Of a stretch of 64,000 nt of DNA, positions 14,061 through 24,248 are shown piece by piece. The notes beneath the pieces are model-generated. The model saw only the letters and a program-made list of their open reading frames with translations. It searched no databases and was not told the origin of the DNA. Source of the DNA: Anthoceros angustus (Eukaryota; Streptophyta; Anthocerotopsida; Anthocerotales; Anthocerotaceae); assembly GCA_010909165.1 (NCBI GenBank), contig MU008181.1:62001-126000 (forward strand), written 5' to 3'. Numbering within the stretch: the stretch's first letter is position 1; each line of letters starts with the position of its first letter. The position numbers were made by a program, and so were the translations under genes.

Positions 14061-14352
14061 TACAAGATTGGCGACAATGGAGGCCTTACAAGATTGGCGA
14101 CAATGGAGGCCTGAAGACTTTATTATAAAAAAGAGAAGGAGGCCTTACAAGATTGGCGACAATGGAGGCCTGAAGACTTTATTATAAAAAAGAGAAGGAG
14201 GCCTTACAAGATTGGCGACAATGGAGGCCTGAAGACTTTATTATAAAAAAGAGAAGGGTAGAAAAAGGTAAACAATGACAAGATTGGCGACAATGGGGGC
14301 CTGAAGACTTTATTATAAAAAAGAAAAGGGTAGAAAAAGGTAAACAACGACG
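14061..14352. repeat. 59-bp tandem repeat built on a LINE-like 3' end
   Basis: Five copies of TACAAGATTGGCGACAATGG-type units, starting near 14061, 14087, 14146, 14205 and 14279. The main period is 59 bp. Each longer unit includes GAAGACTTTATTATAAAAAA, the reverse complement of the 3' end of the retroelement fragment at 7.39 kb. The array therefore appears to derive from an element on the minus strand. Confidence 0.85.
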
Positions 14353-14628
14353 ACCTAGGGCTGCCTTTATGACCCATTTGATGTCCTTATTGCAAAGGCG
14401 GAATTCATCTCTGACTAATCTTCCAAAATAAGTGGAATTGAATCACTGGCTGATCTTCCAAATAAGTAGAACTGGATTGTGGGCAACATTAGGTTATGCA
14501 AACACTTTGCATTCATTTTTCTATGTTGGTGCATATGATCTCTATGCGAAGGTAGGATTACTCTTGGAGATTAGTTTTCAATATGACTGTGGAGAATTGG
14601 TGGTAATAACAGTGCCAATATCCTGAAT

Positions 14629-15084
14629 TTAGAAGATGGAAAAGAAACTATCATCATCCATAACATCCAATCTATCCATGGGGATATCATCATCCAATCT
14701 ACTGTCATTGATCATTTGAATCATCTCATTGTAGATAGAAAGAAAAAAAAATAGATTGTCATCGAGATTCTCATGATCATGTGACCTAGATCTTGATTCT
14801 CGAAGACGTTCATCCAAGGGCAAACGTAGACTATCATCGAGATTTTCATGATAATGTGACCTAGAAATTGATCGTAGGAGATGTTCATCCAAGGGTCCTC
14901 TACAAAGAGGACAAGTATCTTTCCCATAGCTTACCCACTCATTGATACAACTTGTGTGAAACTTATGCTTGCATGACATTAATTGTGTAACATGAATATT
15001 TTTCATATTCAATAAACAAATACTACAATCTTCACCATCATCTTCATTTTTTTGGCAACGATCATGATCAGCCTCTTCAACCAT
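14629..15084 (-). CDS. Small RING-H2 protein, putative E3 ubiquitin ligase
   Basis: A 151-aa single-exon ORF. The RING-H2 finger spans residues about 20-62: CSIC, then CKHKFHTSC, then CPLC, with the second His at the H2 position. Such fingers bind E2 enzymes and pass ubiquitin to substrates. The C-terminal half contains an imperfect internal repeat of about 24 residues (LDEHLLRSISRSHYHENLDD, then LDERLRESRSRSHDHENLDD) and an acidic tail. No membrane segment. The gene lies in an AT-rich island with codon use unlike its GC-rich neighbours. Transcription is supported only by a TATA box upstream. Confidence 0.75.
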   Translation of the reverse strand: MVEEADHDRCQKNEDDGEDCSICLLNMKNIHVTQLMSCKHKFHTSCINEWVSYGKDTCPLCRGPLDEHLLRSISRSHYHENLDDSLRLPLDERLRESRSRSHDHENLDDNLFFFLSIYNEMIQMINDSRLDDDIPMDRLDVMDDDSFFSIF

Positions 15085-15130
15085 CTTTTACACTTGATAT
15101 TGTGTAAAACTTGATGTTTCTGTATGTGCC

Positions 15131-15137
15131 TTATATA
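15131..15137 (-). promoter_or_regulatory. TATA box of the RING-H2 gene
   Basis: TATATAA on the minus strand, about 47-53 bp upstream of the ATG at 15084. It implies a very short 5' leader. Confidence 0.45.
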
Positions 15138-15704
15138 GGCAAGAAATGTGAGTAATATATATTTTTAAGTAAAAACTACTTGCCGAGTTCAGAAACAATC
15201 CACAAGGATCACAAGCTCCGAGGTATCATGTAGTAATTTCTCTTTGCGTAAGACATAATAATTTTTGCCTTAATATCCCATGGTGTAAAATATAATAATT
15301 ACCCTCTTAGATATGAAATAATAAATAATTTTTATCCCAATGGAAAATCAGGCCTTATAAAAAAGTTTCAACAGAACTCAAATATCTTTGACTTACGCCT
15401 ATCTTAAATATGTATGACTTGGGTCTATTTATATTCATCAGAGACTACTTGTGGCTACATTTGGAAGGTATTCACCCTTGAAGCCAAAGTTAGGCTTAAT
15501 AATACATGTAGACATAGTAATTTCCATATTATGACTTAGATGCAACCACAAATAGATGCTATAAGTCTAAGTACTATCAATAGGATAGCTTTTTCCATAT
15601 TGATATTTCTTTATCATGCATGTATTAGTTCCTCTGGATGCCACCTATTTGGCCTTTCCGAATTGGGCTTTCTTTTAATCCCGCTTACGAGTGGACACAA
15701 AGGT

Positions 15705-15753
15705 AGCTTAGGCACATGGTGTGCCTAAGCTGCCTGGTACTTATTAAGTACCA
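15705..15753. other. Two adjacent perfect hairpins
   Basis: 15705-15731 is an 11-bp perfect stem (AGCTTAGGCAC / GTGCCTAAGCT) with a 5-nt loop. 15735-15753 is an 8-bp perfect stem (TGGTACTT / AAGTACCA) with a 3-nt loop. They are separated by 3 nt. Confidence 0.9.
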
Positions 15754-17605
15754 AATAAGCAAGACTTAAGTGGACTATAACAGATTTCTTCTTCTAGTCT
15801 TTAAAAGGTTTTACGGGATGATTATTGAATACCCAAGTTTTTTGGGTATTTTATTTTGGCCGAAGGTACGGATGGTGGTCTAGGTTTAAATTGAAAGTTT
15901 TTGTTTTGTTGGTGATTGTAGTAGGGTTTATTCTTTGCTACATCTTTGGATTTATTTTTTCTTTTTATGCCTTTGAAATCATTTTTTTGTTATATACTTA
16001 TTTGATCCGAAACAAGGAGGAAAGTATTTTCATCACAATGTTGTAAGTGGTCTTTCAATTAACGTTTGAGATTTCTAAGTGCTATATTGTATCTCGCAAT
16101 ATGTTATTTGTTAGAGGTATCATCTATCTGCAACACGAGTCCATCAATTGAGAGCACGTTCGTATTCAAGGGTATAAGTATTGCAAAATGAAGGGAAGAA
16201 CATTATGAAACGGTAGAAGATTATTGTGAATTATCAAAACTCAAGTCAAGGAATCAGCAATCTCAATCACGAAATGAGAGGGTTTGATTGAATGGTTTGA
16301 TAAGTCATGGTTCGCGAACACGTGAACATTCTCTTGTTATAACAAACTCAATGTCACATTTTAATGTGATACATTGATATTAGTATATATAATTAATAAT
16401 ATATTTATTTGTAAATTTACTCTTGGAATGAAAATAATACTATATCAAAAATATTTACATTAATAATTTTGAGTTATTATATTTATCATAATGTTTAATG
16501 TGGATTGGTTTCTTGTGTGGTTTAAATGTAACGGCCTGTCACCGGAGTGGGAGGATGGCTTGGTTCGCTGCATCAAGTGTCCACCAGAGCATATTAGTGA
16601 TCCGATTTATCAACGTTCGTACGCCTTAAGGAGTGTGTTTTGTGGCTTGTGCTGCTCACGTGTGATTATCTCACAGAGTTTGACTCATGCCTCGGTGTGC
16701 AAGGAATTCTGCTAGGGGGTCGCTGTTGCCTCTTTCGTGCTAGTTTGCATTTTCTTCGCTACAGGCCAAACAGAGTTGTTTTGCGCGTAGCGCGGTTTCC
16801 CGTCATCGTGCCGCCATTGCGAGGATGATGAAGTCAGGAATTCTGGACTGAGGTTCGCCGAATCGTGCCGTAATCTGCTTCTTCTGGAGTGTGATGGCTT
16901 CTCAAGGTGGCGTCTCCTGCCATTGCTTTCATGGCTGTCCTGTGGAGCTTATTACGTTTCGGTTGTGGAAAGTATTTCGTGCTTGTCTGTGTCGAGTCAG
17001 ACACTGGCGACGTTATGTCTCTTCCAATGTATGTGGACGATATGTGTTTTCCAATGCTATGAGGATCATTCTGAGGTCACAACGGTAGCATGCACGCGAG
17101 GGCCGCAAGATTCTTTGTGCCTGCAAAACCGAATGCTGGTATCTGGAGTTCAAATGGTCAATCGCTGGTTGGTGCAGTGTGGAACATTCCCAGATCCTCA
17201 GAGGGCCTTGAACAACTAGGATCCTACGGCCACAGCCTCCAGCTGAGCACGAGAGAAGGCCTCACTGGCCCCACAGGTTGGCGTCGAGAATTAATATGAC
17301 TTGGCGGATTCTTATTTTTAGTGATTATTGTATACGTACTCTTCTTCAGCCAATCACTATTTGTACAGACTATGTAATTCCATGAGAAGGCAGAACCGAA
17401 AGCCCCGTCAAGTTTCCTCAAGCAGGAAGCCCAAGAAAAGGGACAGGTTGAGGATCTGAGGGAACGGGAAGGAGAGGAATGAAGAGGTATCGGAAGAAGA
17501 AGAAGTATATTACAAGACCACTTCCATGGGATTTCCCTCTTATGGTCTTAACAAGTACACTTGGTACTTAATAATTTTTACCATGGTGTGCCTGAGCTAC
17601 TAGCA
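15705..17605. mobile_element. Candidate non-autonomous element with inverted termini
   Basis: The words of the left hairpins recur in inverted form near 17.55-17.60 kb. Reversed, that end reads AGCTCAGGCACA and then ATTAAGTACCAA, against AGCTTAGGCACA and ATTAAGTACCAA on the left. The 1.9 kb between holds an AT-rich part (15.8-16.5 kb) and no supported gene. No target-site duplication was established, so this is tentative. Confidence 0.3.
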
Positions 17606-17678
17606 CCAAGGGCACCACTCCCTTTAGGCCCACATCTAAGTACCGTGTGCTTAACAGCCACGTTCTTATACATTTGGG

Positions 17679-17826
17679 TTCATTTGGCCTAAGCCATTTG
17701 CGAACTATAAGAACGTGTGTTCATTTGGCCCAAGCCATTTGGGAACTGTAAGAACGTGTGTTCATTTGGCCCAAGCCATTTGGGAACTGTAAGAACGTGT
17801 GTTCATTTGGCCTAAGCCATTTGGGA
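17679..17826. repeat. 41-bp tandem repeat, about 3.5 copies
   Basis: Units containing GAACGTGTGTTCATTTGGCC start at 17711, 17752 and 17793, with a partial unit before. Nearly identical copies. Confidence 0.95.
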
Positions 17827-17989
17827 ATGGCCAAGAGAATGCGCCTAGCTCCTGCAAGGGAGCCAGCACCTGCACGGGCTTTCAGAAGGCAAGCTAACTT
17901 GACATGGTCAGCTACAATGAGGCATGCCTGCTCCATTCGTACATACAGAGCAAGCTCCTCTTGGCCGAGCCCTGATTCGCATACCCAGA

Positions 17990-18167
17990 GCACCCCCTGG
18001 TCAATCATTGTCTGGCATGGAAGGAGCAGCACATAGCGGGGATTGTCCTGACAGATACGACATAGTATTTGGTCTCGAGCTGCAACTTTAAGACAAGCTC
18101 TCCCAGCGGTTGCTGCAGCCTCAATGCTCTGTTTCTGAGCTTCTAGTTTCTTCACCTCCTCCTTCAA
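17990..18167 (-). pseudogene. Exon fragment with the start of a C-terminal RING finger
   Basis: The minus strand reads KEEVKKLEAQKQSIEAAA (coiled coil) and then ILCRICQDNPRYVLLLPC, the first half of a C3HC4 RING like those that end some plant kinesins and other coiled-coil proteins. The expected His and remaining Cys residues are missing. The frame runs on into unrelated sequence next to the 41-bp repeat. It is most likely a captured gene fragment. Confidence 0.5.
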
Positions 18168-18434
18168 GGTTCGGCATCGTATATAATAATGAACGAATTT
18201 GGAGTGCGGCCATCGGGCCTCCTAAGTCACATGCTGGTTTCGCAAGTAAGAAGGTAACCACAAAAACAAGTTCATCCTCCCGTGCCTGCTTCAAGATCTG
18301 CACGTCAAGGCGACGGCGTGTCCGATTGGGGTTCACGTACACATAAGTGGAAAGTAGTTAGTCTAGTGCTCGACAATGACCTGCAATGCGCGACAATTTT
18401 TGCCAAAGAAAATGGTGGGGGATGATGAATGTCA

Positions 18435-18572
18435 AGATCCTGAATGTTCCTACAAATGAAGGGGCACATGGTCCATGTCCAGATCCTGAATGTTCCTACA
18501 AAAGAAGGAGCACATGGTCCATGTACAGATCCTGAATGTTCCTACAAATGAAGGAGCACATGGTCCATGTGC
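18435..18572. repeat. 46-bp tandem repeat, three copies
   Basis: AGATCCTGAATGTTCCTACA recurs at 18435, 18481 and 18527. The stop codon of the neighbouring PPR gene (18542) lies inside the third unit. Confidence 0.95.
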
Positions 18573-21000
18573 CTCACCCTTGTTTTGATCACATCCTTTT
18601 GGATGCATCGCCTCGGATCTGTAAAATGGGCGCTATCTCTACAAGAGGATGCTGTTGCAACTCTCCTGCTACTTCTACGTCTACAGTCGGCTGTTTCGGA
18701 GGTCACTGGCCTGGAGGGAAGGATCTTCCCACAAGCATCCTGATAGATGCGCAAGGTAACCTTAGAGGCTCTTCCTTCACGATGTGACCGTGAAAAAGAA
18801 GCACGAACTAAGCGGCTGAAGGCAATATTCAGCCTCGGGATTCCGGCTGTTCCACATGCTTGCAAGCAAGCGGACGGGAATCTGGTGCTCCATGAGACGG
18901 ACGCTGCCACAGAAGTCCTGCCGTGCTGGGAGAGGGAAGGTGCTGAGAACGCCATGCCCGAAGTAGCCGAAGTGGGTTGCTCTCCTGAGAAGGGGGCTGC
19001 AGCTGGTCTGCTTGGCAAATCTGTGTACGCAGCTTGCCGCGCTGGGATGATGGAACCAAGGCCGTCTAGTGACAGAGACTGCCCCCACTCGCCTTGGGGA
19101 GTGGCCAAGTCCTCTACCCGTTCCTGATCCTGTGGAGTTACAGCAGCCTTTTGCACACCCGGCCTGGAGGGAGTGGCTATGCTTTCCAACACCCTGTCAG
19201 CATCTGAATATGCCCCGACCTTGTTCCATGCATCTGCAACCAGCCGGAAGCACTTGACGTCAGGCAGCAGGCCGCCCTTCCGCACCAGGTCTAGGACGGC
19301 CTCTGCCCTGTGCGGCTGCCGTGCTTCGTTGAAGCCCCATATGAGGGTGTGGTAGGTGGTGAGGTTAGGAGCAACTCCTGCCTCTTTCATGTCCTGGAAA
19401 ACACGCATTGCTGCTTCCATGTTGGGCACACTGCACCAGCCAGAGATCACCGTCGTGTAGCTGACAACATTCGGCCTCAGCCCTTCTGTAGCCATCTCCT
19501 GAAGCAGGCGTTCTGCCTCTGCAGGCCTCCCAAACCGGACATAGCCCTTGGCAAGGGTGGCGTAGGCTATCACATCCGGTGCCAGGCCATACTCCTTCAT
19601 CTTCCGGAGAATGGGCCTCGCCTCATCCACAAGCCCTGCTGTGCACCAGGTGTTCATTATCACACCGAACGAGATCACATCCGGTTGCACGCCGTGAGCC
19701 TTCAGCACCCGAAACATCTGCACATCATGGCCAGCCAAGGTGACATGAGGTCACATTCACACAACTTCTGACAGCAGCTTCTGCAGACGCATTCAAGCCT
19801 CACCTTGTCCACAGCAGCAGGCTGCAGCAGCTCGGCGTAGGCCTTGATGAGAAGGTTGAAGATGGGCAGATTCGGGGCCACCCCCTGCACCTTCATGGTC
19901 TCCAGCACGCCCACCGCCCTATCCAGCATTTTGGCCTGGCAGAAGCTGGTGATCACCATGGAGTACGTCCTCTCATTAGGACGCACATACGCATTCAGCA
20001 TCTCCTTGATGATCCTCTCTGCATCAAACGGCCTGCCAAGTTCCCCATACAGCTTGGCCAAGGTGTTGTACGACACCACATCCGGGTTCAGCCCGGCTGC
20101 CTTCATCATCCTCATCACCTTCCTGGCCTCCCCCACTTTCTTCTTCCTGCACCACACGTTGATGAGCATGTTGTAGGTCCTGAGGTTGGGCTTGGCTGTC
20201 TCGCTGGCGGTCATCTCCTGCAACAGCTCCATGGCCCGCTCAGGCTGCCTCATGAGCCCCCACCCTTTGATGAGCGTGTTGTACGTGCTGGTGAGCGGGG
20301 TGCAGCCTTTGGCCTTCATCACCTCCAGCACCCGCATTGCCTCATCCATCCTCTCCGTGCTGACCCAGGCATTTATGAGGTGGTTGTAGGTGATGCCATC
20401 CGGAATCACCCCGTTCTCCTCCATCTCATCCAGCAAGGCCTCCGCCTCGTAGTACCGCCCATCACCCGCCAGGGCGCTCATGTACACCGTGTAGCATTCC
20501 AAGGAAGGCTTGTGCCCGTCCGCCATGAGCCCGTCGTACACCGCCTGCAGCTCCTGGAAATCGCGCTTGTCCCGATACTGGATCATCATCTGCGTCCTCT
20601 CCATCACAACGTAGCATTTCTCGCTCTCTGCAGCCGAGCATTTGTCGCAGGCTCTCCCCTCGGGGCACTTCCATCGGTAGTGGTACTTGCTGCCACAGAA
20701 GGTGCATCTCCTCTGCCATTGCCAGCCCACGAACACACATCAAACGCCCTCTCATTCATTCACAACTCTCTCAGCCTGAGAGCATCTTACAAACATCAGG
20801 CTCACCTGCTGCTCGGACCCGACCCACACAAATTTCTGCCTCAAGGCTGACGGGGATAGCAATTTGTCCGACTGCCCTTCCACCGGCACGCTTGCATTCT
20901 GGGGAATGCGGTCCTTTGCATCGGAGCTTCCCCTGCTGGGTGCGCTATCGATCTTGTCACCGTCTGCAGCAGCTTCTGCTGGGAATCCTTGATCGAGCAT
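18542..21000 (-). CDS. P-class pentatricopeptide repeat protein with N-terminal Cys/His motif
   Basis: Three exons join in phase to 759 aa: 21000-20806, 20712-19804, 19717-18542. Exon 2 opens with CTFCGSKYHYRWKC ... CDKC, a zinc-binding-like motif. About eleven 35-residue PPR motifs follow, for example PDGITYNHLINAWVSTERMD, PDVVSYNTLAKLYGELGRP and PNVVSYTTVISGWCSVPNME. The spacing is P-class (no L/S motifs, no E or DYW domain). The arrangement resembles At5g25630/At5g21222-type proteins. PPR proteins bind single-stranded RNA, usually in organelles. I see no clear transit peptide in the 65-aa first exon, so location is uncertain. The last roughly 170 residues are low in recognisable motif and end inside a 46-bp minisatellite, so the tail may be recently altered. 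Confidence 0.85.
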
Positions 21001-21385
21001 TGCTTCAGAACGCGTGCAGAGGCTCGCCTGCTCAAACTACGTCATCGCTGCTGACAATTTTTGCCTCTCTGCAGAATCTGGAAAGCAAGAGGAGGATAGG
21101 GAAGTGCCAGGATTCTAGCACAAGAGCTGAATCTGTGGCTCCAACATGTTATCAATTCTACAAAGTTTTACAATTAGCCGCTAAGACACGAGCATTGCTC
21201 GGCAGCCAGAGATTCTCTGCTGACGGTGGCACCAAGCACAGGCAGCCACGTCGCACAGTCCTATCTATGTGGACCTCCCGTCGGAGATGTGCCTGACCCC
21301 GTTATTATCTGAACTACCTTCATCCGGCAGGAGGATAATCTTGTGATGGCAGCGGCCCAGCCAGGTTTGTATACAAAGAGCAGCT

Positions 21386-23520
21386 CTACGCAGCCGGCCT
21401 CTCTCTCATTGCATAGTTGAAGGCTTGCAGGAGCTTGTATATCCATCTATCCAGCATTCCTGCAAGCGTGACGAAGTAGGTAGCCCGTGAGCTTGATACG
21501 CAAGAAATCATCAACTGTCCTGAAGTGGTGGGGGAAGAAATCCGCTGGCGTTACCTGTTAGTGCGAACGTTCCACCAAGGACGGCACAGAGCCTGGTCAC
21601 GAAATGGCCGAAGTTACGGCGCCTTTCGGTGATGGTGACAGTGATGGGAGAGAAATCATACACAAAGTAGACCGCTGCGTCCAGACAGCCACAAGCACAG
21701 ACGTCAACATAATGAGGGATAATCTTCACCAACATGAGGTGAGTTTTGCATGCTCATTCTCTCGAACGCGAGCGGCTCACCTGGCCAGGTGTTGCGATCC
21801 TTGCGTGTGATTGGAGAGTCGTACTCTGTGACTGAAAACTGGTTTGTAGGGATCACCCTTCCATCTAAGTGCCTGTACTCTGTGGGAACAATCTGTCAAC
21901 ACACAAGAAACACATTTTGGGTTCATACGTTATGAATGGGTGCCACCCATAATGAGCAGATCTGCAACTGTAAGCAGACAGCACAGAGACCTGGTCCACG
22001 GTCACCACTAAGAACTCGCCTAGATCCTACCTTCATGAAGTACTTGAAAGTTTCACTTCCGTCACGAATAATCCTTGTGGCTCCGTCCAAAGGATTCTTC
22101 ATGCCAGGGTATTTTGGCCCCAATCCCAGATGGTGAATTATGTGGCTCACATTAACTTGGTGTGGCTCAAACAACTGCTTCATGCCATTGCCAACATGGA
22201 ATGCACTGGTTACGATCATAATCGATTGAACAGCAATTCCTGGAACAAAAAAGCATCTAAAGTGGTGGGAAAGAACCTGCGTGGCAAGATACACGCTCAG
22301 CCCGTGCATAGATACATGAAAATTTCCAGCTACTCTCTCGACATCAAGGGTCCCATAAACCTGAGCATTACACAGGCCAATCAGTTCACAACTATTCAAG
22401 AAAAAATATGAAAGAAGGGAACACAATTTTATGAGCCATACCCGGCACCCTTCTTCGTCCTTTAGAGCTCGCCTGATGTCGTTCAGCGTCTTCTCAGGAT
22501 TGAGAATTTGATGTACATCATCCTGAGCATGATCAGGATCTGGTACACATGTGTAAGAAAGTTTTCAACCTGTTAACTATGGACTTATGAGAGCACAAAA
22601 CATGAACTTCAGTTTCTTCCCGAGAGTATAACTGTATCGGGTACACTCCATTCCTCTTACCATCAGCCTTATGCTTTGCTTCAAGGTCTGACAAGTACTC
22701 TGAACCAAGTACATAACCATCCTTATGTACGCGAAGCTGCCATCTCAGAAAAAAGGCGAACTGTGAGAACAGTTCCTCTCGAAACAGCACAGAAAAGAGA
22801 CCTGCAGTATTCAGGGACACCTGAAACCAAGTACTCTGCTCTAAAATTGATGGCACAGATGCTGGCAGATTCAATCAGTAACCAGTGGGTAGAAGACAAG
22901 GCTACCTTCCAGATATTCGTCCGCAGATCCACTTCATGCTTCCCTGACATGTCCATTGCATCTAGGCCCAATACTAATCCAAACACCAGTTCAAACGGCA
23001 ACCATCAGGGCAATGCAGAAGAAGTGACCACAGTCAACTGTCTGAGAAACTTAGCAACGCACCGTTACAAGGGAGGGAAGGAAAAGTGATGTTGACAAGT
23101 ATTGGAAGCTTCTCCCCTCGCTTCACATCCACAGCCATCTATTTGCACCCGCTTGATTAGATTCTGGAGCTACTTTCAAACCATATTAGACCCAAAGTCA
23201 CACTCTCGAACTGCAGGGGTGTACCTCATGAGTAATTTCCACCTCCAAAAAATATCTAAGCTCGTGCAAAAGCAAAACTAGAATCGTTACCGCTCCTATT
23301 GTGGAAACTGCATCAACCAGACGACAATTTCAGCACTGAACCCTAACCCCTTCCCAAATTGCCTCAGACGACCGACAGACAGCAGACATTCCACCCCTGC
23401 AATGGCCAAAACTCCACCACCAACGTTACCAACTGCTCCCAATGAAGTCTTCTGCGTGAGATGTTCCTCAGCCCGAGGGAAAGCATCCAGCCGTTTGATA
23501 TGTTGCAGTTTGAGCCCCAT
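21386..23520 (-). CDS. ERGIC/Erv41-like COPII vesicle cargo-receptor subunit
   Basis: A two-span ER-Golgi membrane protein. Exons: 23520-23430, 23307-23225, about 23155-23080, about 22975-22906, 22736-22661, 22539-22442, 22360-22277, about 22205-22031, 21892-21781, 21674-21555, 21459-21386. The ERGIC_N part reads HIKRLDAFPRAEEHL, a first membrane span (VTILVLLLHELRYFL), DVKRGEKLPILVNITFPSLP and AMDMSGKHEVDLRTNIWK. The lumenal COPII-coated_ERV part reads LDVERVAGNFHVSMHG, VNVSHIIHHLGLGPKYPG and YFVYDFSPITVTITERRR, and the second span is FVTRLCAVLGGTFALTG. It matches the At1g36050 clade and lacks the Cys-rich insert of Erv46. The junctions near 22.98 and 22.2 kb lack a clean phase-compatible GT-AG choice. 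It is head-to-head with the Erv46-like gene. Confidence 0.88.
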
Positions 23521-24248
23521 CTTGTGACCTGAATTCCCGAACTCCAAACACACATCACACCCCAAAACCAAGCTCCCGCAGCACACCTATTTGGCCAACA
23601 TCAGAGTCCGGGCCACCCACGTGACACGCATTTGGTAACGAAGAGATCGCTTCCCGGTTCGGTGCGAGAACTTCACGTGTTGTTGTTAGAGACGTCTCAA
23701 CACACGATTCCACTAAAGATCACCCTTTACAGGAAGAGTCCTCAGCATATATAGACTACCTCTGCCTAATAAATGCGAGAACGGCCGAGGAGCACATTTC
23801 CTATCAAATGCCTTGCCGAGAACTCGAGTCTTGTCGACACAGTCCGGCTCGGAAGGTCGACTATATATGCATGAAGGACGAGATTAGGTAGAGATGAAAG
23901 GTCAGCTTAGATTCCTCTTGCTTTTTTTGTTTTATCGCTCTCGCCGCCAGACGCACAGCATTTCTAGCAATTCTTCGCCGCTTTGACGCTAGTGGCCCTG
24001 TGCGTAGAAATCGTGGGTGTTTCTGGGTGGGATCTGTGACGAAATGGGCCGCCGCCGGTAGATTAGGAGGTACGGAATGTGACCAGGTGGTGGAGTCCCT
24101 GAGCTGGTTGCTGTAAGGGATAGCATGTTGTCTTGATGATTAGCGAACTGTGTGGAGCAGATATTGAAGTACTCCGGTAGTTGGGAGCTGCTTGCGTGGA
24201 GTTTAGTTAGTGAGGAAGATTGCCGGGGATTCTGCACAGGGAGGCACC
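23521..24248. promoter_or_regulatory. Shared bidirectional region of the Erv41/Erv46 pair
   Basis: 728 bp separate the two start codons, and both 5' leaders lie within it. The words TATATAGACT (about 23749) and CTATATATGC (about 23861) are TATA-like. The region contains no other gene. Co-regulation is an inference from geometry. Confidence 0.5.

Noticed and set aside
15825..16046. A hydrophobic 73-codon ORF in the AT-rich island
   Set aside because: Its Phe/Ile/Val-rich content is what T-rich DNA gives by chance. No start context or family match.
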